The translations under genes and the position numbers were made by a program. A model generated the notes under the pieces. That model saw only the letters and a list, made by a program, of their open reading frames with translations, was not told where the DNA came from and searched no databases. This document shows positions 17,331 through 22,339 of a stretch of 22,339 bases of DNA, piece after piece (the stretch's first letter is position 1; each line of letters opens with the position of its first letter). Location of the stretch: NCBI GenBank assembly GCA_030141605.1, contig JAQGDQ010002476.1:1-22339 (forward strand), written 5' to 3'. Origin of the DNA: Tubiluchus corallicola (Eukaryota > Priapulida > Priapulimorpha > Priapulimorphida > Tubiluchidae).

Positions 17331-17360
17331 TTGACAAAAATTGCAAATTTCCAATATTGG
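17331..17360 (+). promoter_or_regulatory. Candidate ldhA promoter with a 10-bp palindrome over the -10
   Basis: A consensus TTGACA (17331-17336) is 18 bases from TATTGG (17355-17360), with the ldhA ATG 24 bases further on after AGGAG (17374-17378). The perfect palindrome CCAATATTGG (17351-17360) covers the -10, where a repressor could block polymerase (inference). The -10 itself is a weak match. Confidence 0.45.
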
Positions 17361-17384
17361 TCTGAAACCATTTAGGAGATACTT

Positions 17385-18395
17385 ATGACAGACAAGAGAT
17401 ATATGCTAACCTTTTTTGATGCCCATCCGTATGATGAGCATTACTTCAATAAACTGAATAAAGACTATAAATTTAAGATAAGGTACGTTCAGAATAGATT
17501 AAGCATCAGTACTGTGGAGCTTGCCAAAGATGCCGACGCCATATGTGTTTTTGTAAACGACACTGTGGATAGGGATGTCATAGACAAGCTTGTGGAGTAT
17601 GATATCAAGCTTATTGCGCTGCGCTGCGCTGGGTTTAACAACGTCGATTTAAAGTATGCTGCAGGAAAGGTAGCTCTTTCGAGGGTGCCTGCCTATTCCC
17701 CTTATGCGGTTGCAGAGCATGCATTCGGCCTTATTTTAACCCTAAATCGCAAAATACATAGAGCGTATTTACGAACAAGAGAGTTAAACTTCAGTCTCAA
17801 TGGCCTCACGGGCTTCGACATGCATGGTAAGACCATAGGTGTCATAGGCACAGGGAAGATAGGTAGAGCCATGATATCAATCGCAAAAGGTTGCGGTATG
17901 AATGTTTTAGCGTACGACATCTATCCTGACCACGAATACGCAAAAAAGGTCGGAATTAGATATGCAGAACTTGCCGATATCTACTCTGACTCAGACATAA
18001 TATCCCTTCATTGCCCGCTGATATCATCAACTTACCATATGATAGAAGCCGATCAGCTCGCCACGATGAAGGACGGAGTGTACATAATCAATACTAGCAG
18101 GGGCGCCTTAATTAATACGAAAGACCTTGTGGATGCTATCCTAAATGGCAAAGTTGGAGCTGCGGGACTTGATGTTTATGAAGAAGAGGACGGATACTTC
18201 TTTGAAGATCACTCCCAAGAAAATGTTATGCAAGATGAAGTGCTCGCAAGGCTTTTAGGTATGCACAATGTTATTGTGACATCTCACCAAGCTTTTTTAA
18301 CCGATGAAGCTTTGACAAATATCGCGACCACCACACTTGAAAATATAAAGTCCTATCTCGTAGACAACCGGTTGTTAAACCCTGTGGAGGCTTAG
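17385..18395 (+). CDS. ldhA: Fermentative D-lactate dehydrogenase
   Basis: NADH-dependent reduction of pyruvate to D-lactate by a cytoplasmic D-2-hydroxyacid dehydrogenase. At 336 residues it aligns with E. coli LdhA through most of its length: ALRCAGFNNVDL (78-89), AVAEHAFGLILTLNRKIHRAY, NFSLNGLTGF, and a Rossmann motif GTGKIG (155-160) with Asp178 after the second strand, indicating NAD. Catalytic residues are Arg239 (NTSRGAL), Glu268 (DVYEEED) and His301 (TSHQAFLT). FFEDHSQENVMQDEVLARLL is typical of the LdhA subgroup rather than VanH or HdhD types. It begins 69 nt after ccdA and has its own promoter candidate, so is probably a separate transcription unit, monocistronic given the long gap before gltX. 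Confidence 0.9.
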   Translation: MTDKRYMLTFFDAHPYDEHYFNKLNKDYKFKIRYVQNRLSISTVELAKDADAICVFVNDTVDRDVIDKLVEYDIKLIALRCAGFNNVDLKYAAGKVALSRVPAYSPYAVAEHAFGLILTLNRKIHRAYLRTRELNFSLNGLTGFDMHGKTIGVIGTGKIGRAMISIAKGCGMNVLAYDIYPDHEYAKKVGIRYAELADIYSDSDIISLHCPLISSTYHMIEADQLATMKDGVYIINTSRGALINTKDLVDAILNGKVGAAGLDVYEEEDGYFFEDHSQENVMQDEVLARLLGMHNVIVTSHQAFLTDEALTNIATTTLENIKSYLVDNRLLNPVEA

Positions 18396-18695
18396 CCATC
18401 TGCAGTTTCAACCGCCGATACTACCGCTACATTATATCACTCCGTAAGGTTTAGCTCTTTTGGTAATGAAGTTTGTTTGGATTTAAAAGGAAAGGTTACA
18501 CATCGGTAAAGGCATGATGCCCGTAAAATAGTGTCAAAGATGCTTAAGTATGACCAAGGGGAAGGAATGAGAACCTCTTCCACGCTTCTTCTAGAAACGT
18601 GAACCCGTAAGTGTCTCCCCATTTGGGATCTCTTGGTGAAAACCTATTTTTAGGTCTATTTATCCTTATCTGTGATATAAAGTTCAACTCGCCCT
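18396..18695 (+). other. Gene-free 300-nt stretch with several hairpins; possible ncRNA or decayed gene
   Basis: No convincing ORF and no match by eye to tmRNA, RNase P RNA, SRP RNA, tRNA or T-box signatures. Inverted repeats are clustered: GGCAT/ATGCC at 18511-18521, a 21-nt hairpin at 18581-18601 (CACG/CGTG outer and TTCT/AGAA inner stem with a 3-nt loop and one C-A mismatch), TCCC/GGGA at 18616-18628, and ACCTA/TAGGT at 18642-18655. In the ldhA-continuing frame only three stops occur between 18396 and 18655, which leaves open an old coding remnant, but I recognise no family in it. Function is not assigned. Confidence 0.3.
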
Positions 18696-18724
18696 TTGAC
18701 AAATGAGATATTTTATCTTATCTT
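18696..18724 (+). promoter_or_regulatory. Sigma-70-type promoter of gltX-der
   Basis: Perfect TTGACA (18696-18701), a 17-base spacer and TATCTT (18719-18724). A start near 18731 would give a leader of about 70 nt, ending in a strong AGGAGG six to seven bases before the gltX ATG. The leader has a weak CCTA/TAGG hairpin and no T-box or known riboswitch motif. Confidence 0.65.
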
Positions 18725-18802
18725 TGTGGGTTCGTCATATATGCATTATATAGTGCTTTGGTTTCCTATAATCTTTAGGTTATCCACTTTTTAGGAGGGT
18801 TT

Positions 18803-20227
18803 ATGTCTGTTAGAGTGCGAATGGCACCAAGTCCCACGGGGCATCTTCATGTGGGCAATGCCAGGACAGCATTGTTCAACTATCTTTACGCAAAGAACAA
18901 AGGCGGAACGTATATCGTCCGCATAGAAGATACGGATATGGAGCGCTCCACTTCAGAAAGCGAAGATCTGATGTTAAAGGATTTTGAGTGGTTGGGACTT
19001 CCTTATGATGAGGGGCCAGAAAAGGACTCTGGCTATGGCCCTTATAGACAGTCACAACGTCTTCATATATACGAAGAGTATACTGACAAACTTCTCAAAA
19101 TAGGGAAAGCTTATCGCTGCTACTGCACCAAAGAGGAGCTTGACCTTGCAAGGGAAGAAGCAAAACGCCAAAATGTGGCTTACAGGTACGATGGTAAATG
19201 CAGAAACCTAAATGACACTCAGCAAACGAACAAGCCTTTTGCCATAAGATTCAGAACGACAGGAGAAAATATTTTGGTAAAGGACGTTGTAAAGGGGAAC
19301 GTCTCCTTCAATAGCGACGCTTTTGGAGATTTTGTCATCGTTCGCCCGGACGGTACTCCTATTTACAATTATGTATGTGCCATTGATGACCACCTGATGA
19401 AGATAACCCATGTCATAAGAGGAGATGATCACTTGAGCAACACCCCAAAGCAGGTGATGGTATACAACGCCCTCGGAATTGAAGCTCCAATATTCGCTCA
19501 TATTCCTATGATACTGGGAAGCGATCACTCAAAACTGTCCAAACGTCATGGAGAAACCAGCATTAACGAGTTTCGCATTAAAGGATACTTGCCGGAAGCT
19601 ATGGTGAATTATATGTCCCTCTTGAGCTGGTCTGATGAGGGTGAAAGAGAGATAATGACTGTGGATGAGCTAGTTCAGTCGTTTAGCTTGGAGAGAGTTT
19701 CAAAAAGCGCTGCGGTATTCGATTTTGGAAAACTGAACTGGATGAACGGAATATATATAAGAAATATGGATGAAGACAGATATGCGGCCCTTTGCAAAGA
19801 ATATATTACAAGCTCAGGCTTGATGTCTGCTTCAGATATCGAAAGCGATTATGAACACTACAAGAAGATAGTTCTATCCGTTAGGGGCAACCTTGACGTC
19901 TTAAGCGACATATCTAAGCATATAGATGTATACTTTGTTTATGATCTCCATTTGGATAACGAATATTTTAAGGCAGACAGTGCAAAAAACATATTGCAGC
20001 ATCTACTAGATGCAATACCTGATGCCAAATATATCCCCGCTACGGATTATGCCTCTATCATTAAGGGTGTACAAAAAAGCAGCGGCGCAAAAGGGAAGGC
20101 TCTGTACATGACCATAAGACTGGGCATCACGGGCAAGACCGAAGGACCAGAGATGGAGCACCTTATGACGCTCATCTCCACCTCCACTTTGAAGAATAGA
20201 ATAAGTAAAGCACTGGAAAGTTTATAA
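18803..20227 (+). CDS. gltX: Glutamyl-tRNA synthetase
   Basis: Class I aminoacyl-tRNA synthetase of 474 residues that charges tRNA-Glu (or tRNA-Glu and tRNA-Gln if non-discriminating). The HIGH signature is [13 protein letters not shown] (residues 10-21), the KMSKS equivalent is SKLSKRHG (243-250), with RIEDTD (40-45) and [13 protein letters not shown] conserved. Cys106, Cys108 and Cys133 sit where several GluRSs bind zinc, though the fourth ligand is unclear. The C-terminal anticodon-binding domain ends normally with KALESL. Strong AGGAGG and a good promoter precede the start. der follows after one base (TAATATG), so the two are co-transcribed. Confidence 0.96.
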   Translation: MSVRVRMAPSPTGHLHVGNARTALFNYLYAKNKGGTYIVRIEDTDMERSTSESEDLMLKDFEWLGLPYDEGPEKDSGYGPYRQSQRLHIYEEYTDKLLKIGKAYRCYCTKEELDLAREEAKRQNVAYRYDGKCRNLNDTQQTNKPFAIRFRTTGENILVKDVVKGNVSFNSDAFGDFVIVRPDGTPIYNYVCAIDDHLMKITHVIRGDDHLSNTPKQVMVYNALGIEAPIFAHIPMILGSDHSKLSKRHGETSINEFRIKGYLPEAMVNYMSLLSWSDEGEREIMTVDELVQSFSLERVSKSAAVFDFGKLNWMNGIYIRNMDEDRYAALCKEYITSSGLMSASDIESDYEHYKKIVLSVRGNLDVLSDISKHIDVYFVYDLHLDNEYFKADSAKNILQHLLDAIPDAKYIPATDYASIIKGVQKSSGAKGKALYMTIRLGITGKTEGPEMEHLMTLISTSTLKNRISKALESL

Positions 20228-20228
20228 T

Positions 20229-21570
20229 ATGTTTAAAATAGGAATAATAGGACGCCCTAACGTAGGGAAATCCACTCTCTTTAATAGGATTGTGGGCAAG
20301 AGGATCGCAATCACAGATGACATGCCCGGCGTAACGAGGGACAGAATAGAGATGCCAGCTGAGTGGATTGGCAAAAAATTCACAATGGTAGACACCGCAG
20401 GGTATGACTTGAAGGAAGATATCATCAAGAAGGAGATGCAAGGACAATTCCTGGCGGCAATCGATGAAGCTGATCTTCTGATATTGCTAACTGACGGGAA
20501 GGAGGGATTGCACTCCCTTGACGAAATAGTGGTATCTTTGTTGCGGGAAAGGGGCAAAGACTTTATCTTGGTGGTAAACAAGATAGATACTGAATCAAAA
20601 AAGATCTTTGCAAATGAGTTCTACGCTCTCGGTGTGGACAACCTTCACGCAATAAGCGCGACCCACGGTCACAGGGTATATGAGCTTATGGATGCCATAT
20701 CGGAATATATACCGGAAAATCATGACGAGGAAGATGAAAAGGATGACGGCAATATAAAAATCGCAGTCATAGGACGTCCAAACGTCGGAAAATCCAGCAT
20801 AGTCAACGGATGGTTAAATGAAGAGCGTTTGATCAACTCCCATTGCAGGCACCACCAGGGATGCAGTTCACACATATTTTGAATACGAAGACAGCAAGTA
20901 TGTCCTCATAGACACAGCAGGCATAAGAAAGAAGTCCGTTATGTTTAAGGATAAAATAGAGAAGTACGGCTACTACAGAAGTATAGACGCAATTGCTGAC
21001 GCCGACATAGCAGTGGCGGTTCTCGATTCAAATGAGGGTGTTACAGAACGGGACGTAAAAGTTATAGCGGAAGCCTGGGAAGCGGGACGCCCCATTGTAT
21101 TAGTCTTCAACAAATGGGATCTGAAAGAGAAAGGGAACGACACTGCAAAAGATATCCTTGATGATGTTGAAACAAAGCTGCAATTTCTCAACAATGCTCC
21201 AGTAATCTTCACATCTGCGATGACTAAGAAGAATCTATTTAAGGTATTTGATGCAGTTCAAGGACTGTACGAAAGATACACCATGCGTGTGGCAACCGCT
21301 GAGGTCAATACCGTTCTGGATGAGGCAATAGCAAGACATCAAGCACCTATACTGCACAACAACAGAAGGTTGAAGTTTTACTACATGACACAAGTATCTG
21401 CAAAACCTCCGACATTTGTCGTCTTTGTCAACTATCCGGATGCGGTACATTTTTCTTACTCCAGATTTATCACAAACATACTAAGGGATAAATTTGACCT
21501 AAAAGGCACACCAATAAAGCTGATATTGCGTCAAAGGAAAAGCACAAAAACGGAAAGTACAACACCTTAA
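20229..21570 (+). pseudogene. der: Ribosome-assembly GTPase Der (EngA), frameshifted near 20838
   Basis: Der has two tandem TrmE-Era-type GTPase domains and a KH-like C-terminal domain and helps large-subunit assembly. The first domain has GRPNVGKST (8-16), GVTRDR, DTAG (55-58) and NKID (117-120). The second begins [10 protein letters not shown] (181-190) after an acidic linker. The frame leaves coding at about residue 204 and stops at 20880. The +1 frame immediately reads [28 protein letters not shown], then NKWD and the KH domain (HNNRRLKFYYMTQ) to 21570, for about 447 residues overall. The change is an extra base, or two missing bases, in the short C run at about 20837-20841. The gene is normally essential, so a sequence error is more likely than true loss. 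Confidence 0.92.
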
Positions 21571-21611
21571 AATACTAGCTTCTGTTCACGCTACATATAG
21601 ACATCTTTACG

Positions 21612-21640
21612 AAAAAGGGGGATTAATTTACCCCCTTTTT
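21612..21640 (+). terminator. Rho-independent terminator after der
   Basis: Perfect 10-bp stem (AAAAAGGGGG / CCCCCTTTTT) around a 9-nt AT-rich loop, 41 nt downstream of the der stop, with the T-run ending the stem. By symmetry it can also act on the minus strand. Confidence 0.9.
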
Positions 21641-21654
21641 ACATCTCCACGGCA

Positions 21655-21684
21655 ATGACAAGATGCCGCAATCACTTGTATAAT
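21655..21684 (+). promoter_or_regulatory. Candidate promoter inside the der-dnaJ convergent spacer
   Basis: ATGACA (21655-21660, five of six to consensus) is 18 bases from a perfect TATAAT (21679-21684). It lies immediately downstream of the der terminator and points toward the second terminator. The region is AT-rich, so chance is possible. Confidence 0.4.
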
Positions 21685-21690
21685 TATTGA

Positions 21691-21891
21691 TGTGCATTAC
21701 TTGTGCAAATGTTCAATATTTTGCAAAACTTCATATTTACTAACTCATAATATGCACTTTTCATCAAAAAATGGGTAAAATTGACCGCTTTTGGCGTTTT
21801 ATGATGTTCATAATTATAGACATACTGATGCAAGCTTTATTGAGAAAATTGTGTCGAACGCAAAAAAAGGGTGTATTGTACACCCTTTTTT
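21691..21891 (+). ncRNA. Hypothetical small RNA between the two terminators
   Basis: A promoter-like pair at 21655-21684 and the perfect terminator at 21863-21891 would delimit a transcript of about 200 nt. It has no ORF with a good ribosome binding site. Weak internal pairing is visible (GCAAA/TTTGC, GTGCAT/ATGCAC, CGC/GCG). No known RNA family was recognised; this is inference from flanking signals only. Confidence 0.2.
21863..21891 (-). terminator. Rho-independent terminator for dnaJ (bidirectional)
   Basis: Perfect 13-bp stem AAAAAAGGGTGTA / TACACCCTTTTTT around a TTG loop, 55 nt beyond the dnaJ stop on the minus strand. The A-tract and T-tract on opposite flanks allow function in both directions. 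Confidence 0.88.
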
Positions 21892-21945
21892 AACATTGTA
21901 ATCAAACCGATTATTGTTACATAAAGCTACTTAAAATGCACACCT

Positions 21946-22339
21946 CTACGACGTGATCTTAATAAAGTCTGCCATCTTTTTCAGAAGGTTTTTATGCTTG
22001 ACATAGGAATCAGGAGCAAGTTCACCGTCCAAGCTTTTCATGGCTTCCTTTTGGGACTTGTTCAGCTTAGTAGGAATTAAAACCTTCAAAACTATGTGAA
22101 AGTCACCAACACCGTAGCCCTTTACATTTGGAACGCCCTCACCCTTGAGGATAATAACATCGCCCGGTTGACTGCCAGCCTTAATGGATATCTTTTTATT
22201 CCCTTTTAAAGTGGGCACTTCCAATTCCCGACCAAGGGCTGCGTCAGCAAATGTTATCGGCAACTCCATGATAATATTCAGTTCATCCCTTGTAAAGTGA
22301 TCATGCGGATTTACATGAACATGCAAAAACAGATCCCCG
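21946..22339 (-). CDS. dnaJ: Chaperone DnaJ, C-terminal part (5' end outside window)
   Basis: About 130 residues, open to the window edge. They begin GDLFLHVHVNPHDHFTRD, then IIMELPITFADAALGRELEVPTLKG, KISIKAGSQPGDVIILKGEGVPN and GDFHIVLKVLIPTKL. This is the second substrate-binding beta-domain of type I/II DnaJ, followed by a C-terminal dimerisation helix region. The J-domain and zinc fingers, if present, are beyond the edge, so DnaJ versus a CbpA/DnaJ paralogue is not settled. The ITFADAALGRELEVPTL wording favours DnaJ proper. It converges with der. Confidence 0.9.
   Translation of the reverse strand, partial: GDLFLHVHVNPHDHFTRDELNIIMELPITFADAALGRELEVPTLKGNKKISIKAGSQPGDVIILKGEGVPNVKGYGVGDFHIVLKVLIPTKLNKSQKEAMKSLDGELAPDSYVKHKNLLKKMADFIKITS

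Noticed and set aside
18396-18695. tmRNA, RNase P RNA or SRP RNA gene
   Set aside because: None of the conserved core strings of these RNAs could be found on either strand.
18730-18802. T-box or riboswitch in the gltX leader
   Set aside because: The leader is only about 70 nt and lacks the T-box core sequence and an antiterminator/terminator pair.
1-22339. CRISPR array, insertion sequence, phage genes, tRNA or rRNA
   Set aside because: No spaced direct repeats, transposase or integrase motifs, target-site duplications or tRNA T-loop patterns with pairing stems were seen.

Overview
The window is a 22.3-kb piece of a bacterial chromosome, moderately AT-rich by eye, with many ATA and AGA/AGG codons. 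It looks Gram-negative. It has a periplasmic System I cytochrome c maturation operon (ccm), an RND-type tripartite efflux pump and a type IV prepilin-like protein. The CXXXY form of CcmE and the gene order ccmE-F-A-B-C resemble Desulfobacterota/Deferribacterota-like anaerobes, but I cannot place the organism with confidence. No phage, transposon, CRISPR array, tRNA or rRNA gene was recognised.

Layout. Plus strand, 1-7797: the C-terminus of a probable Gfo/Idh/MocA oxidoreductase, dlgD (2,3-diketo-L-gulonate reductase), an orphan prepilin-like gene, an RND efflux pair (membrane fusion protein plus inner-membrane pump, both frame-broken) and a LarA-like nickel-pincer isomerase homologue. Minus strand, read leftward from 16500 to 7933: ccmE, ccmF, ccmA, ccmB, ccmC, then a TPR protein, hisB, hisH, hisA and pgpA. 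Plus strand again from 16592: ccdA (divergent from ccmE), ldhA, a roughly 300-nt stretch without a recognisable gene, then gltX and der with a 1-nt gap. The window ends with the C-terminus of dnaJ on the minus strand, convergent with der. Two perfect-stem terminators lie between der and dnaJ.

How the genes work together. ccmABCEF handles haem delivery and ligation for c-type cytochromes, and the divergent ccdA supplies reductant across the membrane. CcmE carries Cys-X-X-X-Tyr in place of His-X-X-X-Tyr, and no ccmH, ccmG or ccmD lies next to it. This fits the variant System I known from some archaea and Desulfovibrio-type bacteria. hisB-hisH-hisA are consecutive, tightly packed histidine-biosynthesis genes and pgpA overlaps hisA. 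gltX and der form a housekeeping pair.

The most striking technical feature is that five genes (membrane fusion protein, RND pump, ccmC, ccdA, der) are each broken by a single local frameshift while both flanks still read as well-conserved protein. der is normally essential, so sequence or assembly error is the simplest common explanation. Confirmed real frameshifts would make this a decaying genome.
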